Shown here: in pieces, positions 9,706-18,442 of the stretch
Position numbering within the stretch: the stretch's first letter is position 1
Layout of the letters: each line of letters opens with the position of its first letter
Assembly (NCBI RefSeq): GCF_030685535.1
Contig: NZ_CP131601.1
Coordinates: 1,984,001-2,048,000 of the forward strand
Source of the DNA: Photobacterium leiognathi
Lineage (GTDB): Bacteria > Pseudomonadota > Gammaproteobacteria > Enterobacterales > Vibrionaceae
Length of the DNA: 64,000 nt
Reading direction: 5' to 3'
Translations under genes and position numbers: made by a program
The notes under the pieces: model-generated
What the model was told of the DNA's origin: nothing
The model's input: only the letters and a program-made list of their open reading frames with translations
The model's database searches: none

Positions 9706-11154
9706 TTAAACGTCGTAAGTAGTAGAAGCAGTGTTACCGCCTGTACCAGTCCAGTTTGTGTGGAAGAACTGACCACGAGGCTGATCGATACGCTCGTAAG
9801 TGTGAGCACCGAAGTAGTCACGCTGCGCTTGGATCATGTTTGCAGGTAGTTGTGCTGTTGTGTAGCTATCTAGGAACGTTAGACCAGATGTCATTGTTGG
9901 CATTGGTAGACCGATTTCTAGAGACTTCGCAGCAACCTTACGCCATGCAGCCATGCTGCTTTGTAGGATATCTTTGAAGTATGGGTCAGAACCTAGGAAT
10001 TTAATGTCTGGGTTCGCTTCGTACGCATCACGGATATTGCCTAGGAATGCACTACGGATGATACAACCACCACGCCACATTAGAGCTACGTTACCGTAGT
10101 TTAGATCCCAGTTGAATTCTTCAGAAGCTTCACGGATAAGCATGAAACCTTGCGCGTAAGAGATGATCTTAGATGCTAGTAACGCTTGACGTAGTGCATC
10201 AACCCACTCTTTCTTATCACCTTCAACAGGAGCAATTGTCTTACCGAATAGCTCTTGCGCTTCTACACGTTGATCTTTCATTGAAGATACACAACGTGCG
10301 AATACTGATTCAGTGATTAGTGTTAGTGGAATACCTAGATCAAGTGCATTAATACCTGTCCACTTACCAGTACCTTTTTGACCAGCAGTATCTAGGATTT
10401 TTTCAACTAGTGGTTGACCATCTTCATCTTTGTAGCCAAGGATTTCAGATGTGATCTCAACTAGGTAGCTGTCTAGCTCAGTTTTGTTCCACTCTTGGAA
10501 GATAGATTGCATCTCATCGTGAGATAGACCAAGACCTGACTTCATGAAGTGGTATGCTTCGCTGATAAGTTGCATGTCACCGTATTCGATACCGTTGTGT
10601 ACCATCTTAACGAAGTGACCAGCACCGTCTTTACCAACCCAATCACAACATGCTTCACCAGCATCTGTTTTTGCAGAGATCGCTTGGAAGATTGGTTTGA
10701 TTGCAGGCCATGCAGCTTCAGAACCACCAGGCATGATTGAAGGTCCGAAACGTGCACCTTCTTCACCACCAGAAACACCAGAACCTACGTATAGGATGCC
10801 TTTCTTCTCAAGTTCAGCAACACGACGGTTAGTGTCTGGGTAGTTTGAGTTACCACCATCAATGATGATATCGCCTTTATCTAGCAATGGAACTAGTTGA
10901 TCAATAAATGCATCAACAACGTCACCAGCACGTACCATTAGCATCACTTTTCGTGGTGCTTCTAGCTTAGCTACTAGATCTTCTAGAGAAGTAGCGCCAA
11001 TGATGTTTGTGCCTTTTGCTGGGCCTTCAAGGAATTCTTCCACTTTTGCTACAGTACGGTTGTAAGCAACAACTTTAAAGCCGTGGTCATTCATGTTTAG
11101 GATCAGGTTTTGGCCCATTACTGCCAAGCCAATTACACCGATATCGCCTTTCAT
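9706..11154 (-). CDS. gnd: 6-phosphogluconate dehydrogenase
   Basis: Oxidative decarboxylation of 6-phosphogluconate to ribulose 5-phosphate with NADPH, the last oxidative step of the pentose phosphate pathway. 482 residues, the usual length. The NADP-binding motif GLAVMGQNLILN lies near residue 9; IIDGGNSNYPDT and KMVHNGIEYGDMQLI are active-site segments. It starts one base after the pgl stop, so it is co-translated as the third gene of zwf-pgl-gnd. The C-terminus FHTNWTGTGGNTASTTYDV is typical of the enterobacterial and Vibrio form. Confidence 0.97.
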   Translation of the reverse strand: MKGDIGVIGLAVMGQNLILNMNDHGFKVVAYNRTVAKVEEFLEGPAKGTNIIGATSLEDLVAKLEAPRKVMLMVRAGDVVDAFIDQLVPLLDKGDIIIDGGNSNYPDTNRRVAELEKKGILYVGSGVSGGEEGARFGPSIMPGGSEAAWPAIKPIFQAISAKTDAGEACCDWVGKDGAGHFVKMVHNGIEYGDMQLISEAYHFMKSGLGLSHDEMQSIFQEWNKTELDSYLVEITSEILGYKDEDGQPLVEKILDTAGQKGTGKWTGINALDLGIPLTLITESVFARCVSSMKDQRVEAQELFGKTIAPVEGDKKEWVDALRQALLASKIISYAQGFMLIREASEEFNWDLNYGNVALMWRGGCIIRSAFLGNIRDAYEANPDIKFLGSDPYFKDILQSSMAAWRKVAAKSLEIGLPMPTMTSGLTFLDSYTTAQLPANMIQAQRDYFGAHTYERIDQPRGQFFHTNWTGTGGNTASTTYDV

Positions 11155-11155
11155 A

Positions 11156-11881
11156 TTATTCTCCTTGCGCCAGCAGTTTTGCCGCTGCTGAATCTAAAAA
11201 CCATTCTGTTTTGCCATTTACGGCTTTAATCTTCGCTGCAGGATACGCTAATGCTTCTGCAGGATTATTATTAATTTCTTGTAGTACTTCAGCCTTGCTT
11301 TCACCTAACACTAGGTAGGTAATGCGATCTGCATTTTCAAGTAAGCGTGCTGTTTTTGAGATGCGCTTTTGACCGCTCTCTGGATGTGTTGCAATCACAG
11401 ATAACGCAGGATCATCGAAGTTGGTTTGGTTAGGGAACAATGAGGCTGTATGGCCGTCAGTACCCATGCCCAATAAGATCCAATCAAATGCAGGCATACC
11501 ATTTTTATGTGGGATTGCCGCTTCCATCTCTTGGGTAAAGCGCGCGGATTCTACAGCAGGATCTTCTTCGCCACGAATACGGTGGATGTTTTCTGCTGGG
11601 ATCACCACATTTTGGAACAATAACTCGTTCGCTTCACCGAAATTACTTTCAGGATCAGTTGGCTCTACACAACGCTCATCGCCCCACCAAAAATGTAAGT
11701 TGTTCCAATTAACGTCTGTCGCATAAGGCGCTTGCGCTAATGTTTTGAACAGCAATTTTGGTGTGCTACCACCTGATAACGAGATATGTACAGGCTTTGC
11801 TTGCTTACTCATCGTCATCATGGTGTCAGCCAATGAAACGACAACGTCCTGCGGTGTTTCAAATACGCGATAATTAATCAT
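11156..11881 (-). CDS. pgl: 6-phosphogluconolactonase, DevB type
   Basis: Hydrolyses 6-phosphogluconolactone, the zwf product, to 6-phosphogluconate. 241 residues of the DevB/SOL family, which is related to glucosamine-6-phosphate isomerase: HISLSGGSTPKLLF near 32, then FWWGDERCV and LGMGTDGHTASLFP. Two bases separate it from the zwf stop and one base from gnd, a compact operon with coupled translation. Confidence 0.95.
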   Translation of the reverse strand: MINYRVFETPQDVVVSLADTMMTMSKQAKPVHISLSGGSTPKLLFKTLAQAPYATDVNWNNLHFWWGDERCVEPTDPESNFGEANELLFQNVVIPAENIHRIRGEEDPAVESARFTQEMEAAIPHKNGMPAFDWILLGMGTDGHTASLFPNQTNFDDPALSVIATHPESGQKRISKTARLLENADRITYLVLGESKAEVLQEINNNPAEALAYPAAKIKAVNGKTEWFLDSAAAKLLAQGE

Positions 11882-11883
11882 GC

Positions 11884-13383
11884 TTATAGCTCACAATAAT
11901 CAGTGTTTGCTAAGTTCTTACAAGGGAAACGCCATTCACGATTGCTTGATGCTAATAAATCGTCAGCTTCTTTTGGTCCCCACGTTCCTGCGGCATAACC
12001 AAATAAGTGCTCTGGGTTTTCTTTGTATTCAAGAATTGGCTGAACAAATTTCCAACATGCACGAACAGCATCAGTACGAGCAAACAAAGTTGCATCTTGC
12101 TTCATACAATCAAGCAGTAGACGCTCGTAAGCAGTTAGCATGTTAGTTTCTTCAAGTTTGTCGTAATGGAAGTCCATTGACACTTCTTGAGATTCAAAAC
12201 CTGCACCTGGTTTTTTAAGGCCGAAGCTCATTAAAATACCTTCATCAGGCTGAATACGGATGATCAATTTGTTCTCTGGTGCTTTAGCGCCAAATACTGG
12301 GTGCGGGGTTTTCTTAAAGTGGATAACCACTTCAGTTACACGTGTAGGTAGTCGCTTTCCAGTACGTACGTAGAATGGCACACCATTCCAACGCCAGTTT
12401 TCGATAAACATCTTCATACCGACGTAAGTTTCTGTACGTGAATCTTCTGCTACACCCGGCTCTTGACGGTAACCTAAGTAGTGCTTACCACGTACTTCAG
12501 ATTCAGTGTACTGACCAAGCACTAGGTTATTTTTCAGATCATCTTCCGACAATGGCTTAAAGCTTTGCATTACTTTAACCACTTCATCACGGATAGAATC
12601 AGCATTAATTGCTGCAGGTGATTCCATACCTACCATAGCTAAAACTTGTAGCAAGTGGTTTTGGAACATATCACGTACCGCACCCGCGCCATCGTAGTAA
12701 CCACCACGATCTTCTACGCCTAATGCTTCTGCTGCTGTGATTTCAACGTAATCAATAAAGTTACGGTTCCATAGCGGCTCAAACATACCGTTAGCAAAAC
12801 GGAAAACCAGTAGATTTTGTACTGTTTCTTTACCTAGGTAGTGGTCGATACGGTAGATTTGGTGTTCTTTGAAACAAGCGTGAATTTGCTTATCTAGAGA
12901 AATTGCAGATTCCAAGTCGTAGCCAAATGGTTTTTCAACAATCAGGTTTTTCCAACCTTCTGTTTCATCATTTAGACCATGTGCCGCTAGACATTCAGGG
13001 ATCACACCGTAAAGGCTCGGTGGTGTTGCTAGATAGAAAACCGCATTACCGTGAGTGTTATGGGTTTCTTTAAAGGTATCTAAACGTTCTTTAAGTACAC
13101 CGTATTCATTTTGATCTGATGTATTTAACGCTTGATAGTATAAGTGCTGACAGAACTTCACCAATGTTGCTTCATCGATTTTTTCATTTTCTGTCAAAGA
13201 TTGCTTTAACTTATCACGAAATTCTTGATCGCTATAAGATGTACGGCTTACCCCTAAAATTGCAAAATCTTCAGGTAATAACCCATTAGCATAAAGGTGA
13301 TAAAACGCAGGTATTAATTTTCGGTGAGTCAAATCGCCTGACGCACCAAAAATTACAATTGAGTTATTTTCTGGTTTAACCAT
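11884..13383 (-). CDS. zwf: Glucose-6-phosphate 1-dehydrogenase
   Basis: First and committed enzyme of the oxidative pentose phosphate pathway, making NADPH. 499 residues, the usual length. N-terminal NADP motif [15 protein letters not shown] at about 12-26 and the catalytic signature [13 protein letters not shown] in the middle. First gene of zwf-pgl-gnd, with a 605-bp upstream region shared with a divergent SEC-C gene. I saw no clear SoxS or Rob site there. Confidence 0.97.
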   Translation of the reverse strand: MVKPENNSIVIFGASGDLTHRKLIPAFYHLYANGLLPEDFAILGVSRTSYSDQEFRDKLKQSLTENEKIDEATLVKFCQHLYYQALNTSDQNEYGVLKERLDTFKETHNTHGNAVFYLATPPSLYGVIPECLAAHGLNDETEGWKNLIVEKPFGYDLESAISLDKQIHACFKEHQIYRIDHYLGKETVQNLLVFRFANGMFEPLWNRNFIDYVEITAAEALGVEDRGGYYDGAGAVRDMFQNHLLQVLAMVGMESPAAINADSIRDEVVKVMQSFKPLSEDDLKNNLVLGQYTESEVRGKHYLGYRQEPGVAEDSRTETYVGMKMFIENWRWNGVPFYVRTGKRLPTRVTEVVIHFKKTPHPVFGAKAPENKLIIRIQPDEGILMSFGLKKPGAGFESQEVSMDFHYDKLEETNMLTAYERLLLDCMKQDATLFARTDAVRACWKFVQPILEYKENPEHLFGYAAGTWGPKEADDLLASSNREWRFPCKNLANTDYCEL

Positions 13384-13755
13384 ATCATTTTCCCATTAAT
13401 TTCAGATCTTCAGACCTGCGGCAGCAATCAATTGCTTGGTATAACGGGGGCTTATTATGCCGTATTTTTTTCATCGATTACGCAAAAATATGAAAAAAAT
13501 AAAAAGTTTTCGTTATACCTTATTATTTTTGTTAAAAAACGGAACGATTATCAACTTCATTCAATAGACATAAGACACTGAATGAATAGCGTTTCAATCC
13601 TTCACGCTGAAATTTATTGAGCCATATGTTAACAAGATTTGTTATCAGTGCCAGTCGAAATTACCTATCATGGTGATAGGCTACGCCTTTTATTATCACT
13701 GTTCCCTCTTGTAATTTTTAAGCTAATCACTATTTAAAACGCTCGGCAATCTAAA

Positions 13756-13869
13756 ATGAAGTCCGACCATTGCAAACGTTTAAACCCTCACCAAATCACA
13801 CAGTTTATGTATGGTTATGTGTTATTCATTGTGGTTTTGTGCGCGCTAATACCCTGCGCTAACTATTGA
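13756..13869 (+). CDS. Possible 37-residue membrane peptide, weakly supported
   Basis: In the zwf upstream gap an ATG opens a 37-codon frame. It ends in a hydrophobic stretch (YGYVLFIVVLCALIPCA) and lies just before a strong terminator at 13906-13930. There is no good ribosome-binding site, so this could equally be the body of a small RNA or chance. The rest of 13384-13988 is AT-rich and I see nothing else in it. Confidence 0.2.
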   Translation: MKSDHCKRLNPHQITQFMYGYVLFIVVLCALIPCANY

Positions 13870-13905
13870 TAAGCGCCCTAATGGCGGTTATTATGCCCGC
13901 AATTT

Positions 13906-13930
13906 CAACCACCTCTGAGGTGGTTTTTTA
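13906..13930 (+). terminator. Terminator without an assigned gene
   Basis: AACCACCTC, a one-base spacer and GAGGTGGTT, then a T run. No annotated plus-strand gene precedes it, so some short transcript probably ends here. It is 59 bases before the SEC-C gene. Confidence 0.7.
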
Positions 13931-13988
13931 TTCATAACAATTAATCAGACACCTTTGTTTGATTACTTCATGGTAAGTAGGTTCACCC

Positions 13989-14324
13989 ATGTCTAAATTC
14001 TTCTATAAAGGTCGTATCGAAAAGAAGCCGAAATACGAAAGCTTTGGCTACAACACGAAACGCGCAACTAAACTGGGCACGGAAACCAACCCTCTCACAT
14101 TGATTGTGAATAGCGAAGAACGTAAACAAGCACTACTACAGCAAATTGAAGAAAATAACCTTTTCGCGAATATCACTGTAGATGCAAACGTTGCAGAAAA
14201 TACTGCCGAGTTCGATGGTATCTTCAATAAGCCAAAAACAACGGTATTTGAAAAAACACCAAACCGTAATGATCCATGCTCATGTGGCAGTGGTCAGAAA
14301 TACAAAAAGTGTTGTGGTAAATAA
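13989..14324 (+). CDS. SEC-C metal-binding motif protein, PBPRA1643 type
   Basis: 111 residues ending in a SEC-C zinc motif, [20 protein letters not shown] (Cys-x-Cys, then Cys-Cys), as in the C-terminus of SecA. The N-terminal part is basic ([22 protein letters not shown]). I recognise it as the small SWIM/SEC-C family named after a Photobacterium profundum protein, which supports the host call. Function unknown; the metal motif suggests binding to nucleic acid or ribosomes, but that is inference. A terminator follows. Confidence 0.85.
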   Translation: MSKFFYKGRIEKKPKYESFGYNTKRATKLGTETNPLTLIVNSEERKQALLQQIEENNLFANITVDANVAENTAEFDGIFNKPKTTVFEKTPNRNDPCSCGSGQKYKKCCGK

Positions 14325-14330
14325 CATCCT

Positions 14331-14364
14331 ATAAAGCAGGTATTCGTACCTGCTTTATTTTTTC
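14331..14364 (+). terminator. Terminator after the SEC-C gene
   Basis: ATAAAGCAGGTA, loop TTCG, TACCTGCTTTAT, then a T run: a perfect stem with a stable tetraloop. Confidence 0.9.
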
Positions 14365-14395
14365 AGCTCCATGTAAAAATTAAGTAGATAGTCGT

Positions 14396-14863
14396 ATGAG
14401 CAAAAATAGCCAAGGGTATTCTTGTATTGGTCTTTTTAACCCTAAAACGCCTGAAAATGTCGGTTCTGTAATGCGTGCTGCTGGCTGCTACGGTGTCAAT
14501 TCTGTTTTCTATACTGGCACGCGCTATGATCACGCTGCACAGTTTTGTACTGATACTAAAAAAGCAGCTTTAGACATTCCGCTAATTGGTGTTGAAGATC
14601 TGCGTGACATCATTCCTGTTGGCTGTGTTCCTGTTGCCGTTGATCTGATTGATGATGCAAAACCATTACCTGAATATAAGCACCCTAAACGTGCGTTTTA
14701 TATTTTTGGCCCTGAAGACGGTACGTTAAAAAAAGACATTACTGATTTCTGCCGTGAAACCATTTATGTGCCAACTAAGGGCTGTATGAACCTTGCAGCA
14801 GCCGTTAACGTGATTTTGTATGATCGACTAGCGAAAGGCGATAATTTCTCAAACCATAAGTAA
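14396..14863 (+). CDS. SpoU/TrmH-family RNA 2'-O-methyltransferase
   Basis: 155 residues of the SPOUT fold. The three family motifs are present: NPKTPENVGSVMRAAG near 15-30, FGPEDGTL near 105, and MNLAAAVNVILYDRL near 134-148. These form the knotted SAM-binding site. The short length without an extra RNA-binding domain resembles TrmL-type tRNA enzymes, but TrmL itself is a different subgroup, so the substrate stays open. A terminator on each side makes it monocistronic. Confidence 0.85.
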   Translation: MSKNSQGYSCIGLFNPKTPENVGSVMRAAGCYGVNSVFYTGTRYDHAAQFCTDTKKAALDIPLIGVEDLRDIIPVGCVPVAVDLIDDAKPLPEYKHPKRAFYIFGPEDGTLKKDITDFCRETIYVPTKGCMNLAAAVNVILYDRLAKGDNFSNHK

Positions 14864-14895
14864 TATCGCTGCTATTCACATCACATATGCTAGAA

Positions 14896-14936
14896 AAGAA
14901 AGCCTCGAAAATGCTTAACAGCTTCGAGGCTTTTCT
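14896..14936 (+). terminator. Shared terminator of two convergent genes
   Basis: AAAGCCTCGAA and TTCGAGGCTTT, a perfect 11-bp stem with T runs on both strands. It serves the methyltransferase gene and the PepSY gene. Confidence 0.8.
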
Positions 14937-14947
14937 ATAGAGGATAA

Positions 14948-16231
14948 CTAAGATGCGGCAGACACTAAACGGATTGTTTTCTTCAATATTTTACTGATTA
15001 ACCACAGTGTCATTATTGCCAATAGACTTATGCCAAACATAGGTAGAGTAATACCAAGTAACAACATACTCCCCCACAACAATACCCCAATTTGTTTATC
15101 TCGTGCTGCTTTAGGTAAACCGAAGCTCTTTTTAGGTTTACGCAAACAATAAGAAACCAAAGCACTGGCACTAAGCACAGCAGTTAATACGCAAAGTCCT
15201 AGCATAAAGTACCAATTTGCTTGACCAAAGAACTCCCCTTGGTGAATCCGCATAACAACGTGTCGCCCATTACTAAGTGCGCCAACATCAGACCAAGAGA
15301 ATGCTTTGATCACGTTACCAGTGTACTGATCGACATGGATCTGTTGCTGATCTTTTAATGATTCTGCACGGTTGCTAATACTGTAGATCCCTTTAGGGTT
15401 TGTTGGAATTGTGATGGTAACAACCCCTGCTAAGTCTTTATCTTTTGCAATTGTTACCACATCATCGAGATCTAATTTTTTAGCCGCTTTATTTGGATCT
15501 GATTCTAATCCTCTACCGTGGTATCCCGTCGGGTATCCAGTGTCAGTCTGATCACGAACGGTTTTAAAATTACTCCCAAACAATTCCGTCCAAGGTAATC
15601 CACCAGCCAATACCAGCATTAATGCTAAAGATAACCAAAAACCACATAAAGCATGCAAGTCACGATAAAAAGTGCGTTTACCTTGTTTTACTCGAACGCG
15701 AAATAGTGTCCTGATCTCAGCAATAGAACGAGGAAAGAACAAATACAGCCCAGTTATAATGAGTACGACTAGCCAACTCGCGACTAACTCTATAACCCAA
15801 CTTCCCTTTTTCCCAAGTAACAACTCACCATGTAATTTCCTGACTTTCTGCATCAAGGTATCTTTTCGTGCAAACTGCCCTGTCACTTCTCCCGTGTAAG
15901 GATTCACAAAGGTATAGCTCTCTGACGAAAAGCGTCCTGCGATAAATTGCGTCGCTTGATAGTCAGAATCAGGCAGGATCATTTGGGTCGGTATCGCTAC
16001 CCCGTTTTCTTTTGCCGCTTTCTGAGCGATATCTAGTTGCTGCTGATAAGTAAGATATGAAACAGACGGTGTAACCTGAGTCATTGAACGATAAGTTTGT
16101 TGCTCGTAATCGGCTTTAAATAAATAGATAGCACCTGTTACAGAAAGTAATAGGATGAAAGGTAGTGAAATAAGCCCTGCAATAATATGCCAGCGCCATA
16201 ACCAATGGTGTATTTTCTTTGCATAGAACAT
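14948..16231 (-). CDS. PepSY-associated inner-membrane protein, probable reductase
   Basis: 427 residues with an N-terminal helix, two large periplasmic PepSY-like parts and about five more membrane helices. Conserved histidines sit at helix ends (HHWLWRWH, KLHGELLLG, RDLHALCG, RIHQGEFFG), as in the PepSY_TM family of proposed haem-linked iron or siderophore reductases. A role in ferric iron use is family inference. I saw no clear Fur box upstream and no transport genes beside it. A divergent or operon partner is lacking. Confidence 0.75.
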   Translation of the reverse strand: MFYAKKIHHWLWRWHIIAGLISLPFILLLSVTGAIYLFKADYEQQTYRSMTQVTPSVSYLTYQQQLDIAQKAAKENGVAIPTQMILPDSDYQATQFIAGRFSSESYTFVNPYTGEVTGQFARKDTLMQKVRKLHGELLLGKKGSWVIELVASWLVVLIITGLYLFFPRSIAEIRTLFRVRVKQGKRTFYRDLHALCGFWLSLALMLVLAGGLPWTELFGSNFKTVRDQTDTGYPTGYHGRGLESDPNKAAKKLDLDDVVTIAKDKDLAGVVTITIPTNPKGIYSISNRAESLKDQQQIHVDQYTGNVIKAFSWSDVGALSNGRHVVMRIHQGEFFGQANWYFMLGLCVLTAVLSASALVSYCLRKPKKSFGLPKAARDKQIGVLLWGSMLLLGITLPMFGISLLAIMTLWLISKILKKTIRLVSAAS

Positions 16232-16328
16232 AACGAATCCTTGTTATTGTCTGCTAATTTTCTTTTAGACTAACAAGATACACGCCATCAATGTGCTTCA
16301 CTGGCTAATTTTTTGATTTTGATGCGAT

Positions 16329-16360
16329 AAAAAAGCCATAACACTTTCATGTTATGGCTT
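16329..16360 (-). terminator. Terminator of the SBP/GGDEF operon
   Basis: On the minus strand AAGCCATAAC, loop, GTTATGGCTT, then a T run, directly after the GGDEF stop. Confidence 0.85.
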
Positions 16361-16368
16361 AATAATAA

Positions 16369-17172
16369 TTAACGAGGAGTTAACCCTGTAGATTCATAGA
16401 ATGCTTTTTTATCTAAATACATCGCTTTATCAGCAACTTGATAAATATTCTGTGCATCATGCGATTCCGTACTTGCACACCCCATCGCAAAATGAATTTT
16501 CACTTTATCGCCATTAGGCAAGCTTGCGTAATGCCCTTGTTCTAGCAGTGCTCGGAGTCGTTGCTTTAACAACTCACAGCCTGTGTTATCGCCAAGTTTA
16601 ACAATAATCGCATATTCATCACCGCCTAAACGATAGACCTTATCTGTTTGACGGCACACACTTTGAATTAGATGTCCCGTATCAATCAGTAATTGATCCC
16701 CCATATGGTGACCATACTCATCGTTTGCTTGCTTCAGGCCGTTCACATCAATCATGAATAAGCCAAAGTATTGCTCAGGATAACGCTGTGATACTTTCAG
16801 CCATTCTTCTAAATCGACATCAAAAGCTTTACGGTTACTCAAACCTGTTAGTGGATCTGTAATCGCAATTCGCTCCAACTCTTCGTTTAGTAATCGCCCT
16901 TCTAGTTCCGCTGAAAGTTGATACACGAACAGTGAAATTACCTCAAAATCATCACGTTCGATGTTTGGGTACTTCATTACGATAATGCCTAATGTTTCAT
17001 CGTGGGTATCCATGATTTTGAAACATTGGAAGGTTTTATCATTATTGTTAGCGCGGAAGTATTCACTGCAATGAGCTTCAACATCAATGCTCGCTAAATC
17101 ATCAGGGTTAATCCCTTCACAAACCCATTCACGTTTTTGATTAACGTATAGCTGCATTGCCCAGCTAGGCAT
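16369..17172 (-). CDS. GAF-like and GGDEF domain protein, probable 3' part of a split gene
   Basis: 267 residues. A partial GAF-like region (1-90) is followed by a GGDEF domain: DPLTGLSNRKAF at 106-117, DVNGLKQANDEYGH, and the active-site loop GGDEY at 183-187. Only the final F is replaced by Y, which is compatible with diguanylate cyclase activity. The ATG overlaps the end of the upstream gene by 8 bases (ATGCCTAG). Because a GAF domain appears to straddle that junction, I think this is the C-terminal half of one sensor kept as two frames. The alternative is a coupled two-gene arrangement. Confidence 0.75.
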   Translation of the reverse strand: MPSWAMQLYVNQKREWVCEGINPDDLASIDVEAHCSEYFRANNNDKTFQCFKIMDTHDETLGIIVMKYPNIERDDFEVISLFVYQLSAELEGRLLNEELERIAITDPLTGLSNRKAFDVDLEEWLKVSQRYPEQYFGLFMIDVNGLKQANDEYGHHMGDQLLIDTGHLIQSVCRQTDKVYRLGGDEYAIIVKLGDNTGCELLKQRLRALLEQGHYASLPNGDKVKIHFAMGCASTESHDAQNIYQVADKAMYLDKKAFYESTGLTPR

Positions 17173-18442
17173 AAGGATATAAGCTAACCAGTTGCGTCAT
17201 CACAGTTGAATGAATATCACCATGCTGTAGCTTATTACTGAACGATAGTAATGATTGCAACATGGTACGACGCTTTTCTTCACGCTGTAATGTCTGAGTT
17301 AGCTGAAGTGTTTTCTCATGCACCTTCTTTTCTAACTGCTCATTAAAGCTCATCAATTTGGTATTTTTATCTTCTAAGTCATCAAACTGCGCTTTAATGG
17401 TACTTGTCATTTTCTGAATTAAATCATTAACCATGATTAACTCAGCAAAACGTAAGTCTTTATCTGGAATGCTATAACTACCACTCAAGCAAGCGCGTAC
17501 ACTATCCATTAAATACGTTAATGGCTTAGCAAACCAACGATAAGAAATGGTCGCGGTTAACAATGCTAACATCACGATAATAACGGTGACGATGGATAAT
17601 ATTTTCAATGAATTAGTAAAAGGATTCTCACCCAAGTACTTATTCATAAACACTTCAGCCTCGTAAGACATTGGCTCTGAAATATACTTATTAGCAATCG
17701 TGACTTTTTCCGTCTTTGATACGGTTGGTACAGCAGGATCTAATTTGCCTTTATATACCGAAATGTTATCCATACCATCGTGTTTAAAGACAACATGCTC
17801 ACCGTCTTTCAAATATGGTCGAAGGACTTTAATGATATTTTCAACAGGGACAATAACAATTAAATAGCCTAACGGTTTTCGTTTTAATCCTTCCGTCAAT
17901 GTTGATTGAAAGATAGGAACCCCTATTACAACCCCTTTACGACTAGGGTTGTACTTTTTAGGCATTAATTGTTCAGCATCATAGTTAAATACCCACTGAT
18001 TACCGATGCTTTTAGTGGTATCAACACGAACAGTTACGAGACTTTTCAAGCTTTCAAACGATTTGATGCCATTAATACCGTTATAATTTTCAACCTCATT
18101 CCAGTCTGCATTAACTAGGTAGGCAGCTTGGATCAAAGGCGTGTTATCAACAAGGTTTTCTAACGTTGCATCAACATGACTCGTCAGGAAAAAGTCATCA
18201 ATGCCCTGCACAAGCAACCTATCGCGGGAAAGCACATCTAATGCTGTTGAAAGCAAATAAAAACGATAATTGAATTCTTGTTTTAAGGTTGTTGATAAAC
18301 GATCAATTAAGTCTAAACGATAATTAGTTTCAACTTCCGTTTGCTGTTTAATAAGCAAACCACCAATGATGGAGGCTGGCAACACAGCAACAAAAACCAT
18401 TAACAGCGCCAATGAGGATTTAAGTTTTAATTTTAATTTCAT
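17165..18442 (-). CDS. Membrane sensor (Cache-like, HAMP, coiled coil), probable 5' part of a split gene
   Basis: 425 residues. A first membrane helix at about 8-30 precedes a periplasmic sensing region of about 240 residues, a second helix near 278-298 (SIVTVIIVMLALLTATISY), a HAMP-like segment, a heptad-rich coiled coil (FDDLEDKNTKLMSFNEQLEKK) and the start of a GAF-like domain that stops abruptly at VSLYPYA. The start overlaps the binding-protein gene by four bases (ATGA), so the two are translationally coupled. The output domain lies in the next frame. Confidence 0.7.
   Translation of the reverse strand: MKLKLKLKSSLALLMVFVAVLPASIIGGLLIKQQTEVETNYRLDLIDRLSTTLKQEFNYRFYLLSTALDVLSRDRLLVQGIDDFFLTSHVDATLENLVDNTPLIQAAYLVNADWNEVENYNGINGIKSFESLKSLVTVRVDTTKSIGNQWVFNYDAEQLMPKKYNPSRKGVVIGVPIFQSTLTEGLKRKPLGYLIVIVPVENIIKVLRPYLKDGEHVVFKHDGMDNISVYKGKLDPAVPTVSKTEKVTIANKYISEPMSYEAEVFMNKYLGENPFTNSLKILSIVTVIIVMLALLTATISYRWFAKPLTYLMDSVRACLSGSYSIPDKDLRFAELIMVNDLIQKMTSTIKAQFDDLEDKNTKLMSFNEQLEKKVHEKTLQLTQTLQREEKRRTMLQSLLSFSNKLQHGDIHSTVMTQLVSLYPYA

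Noticed and set aside
9756..9977. Plus-strand frame opposite gnd
   Set aside because: Shadow of gnd codon usage; gnd is certain on the other strand.
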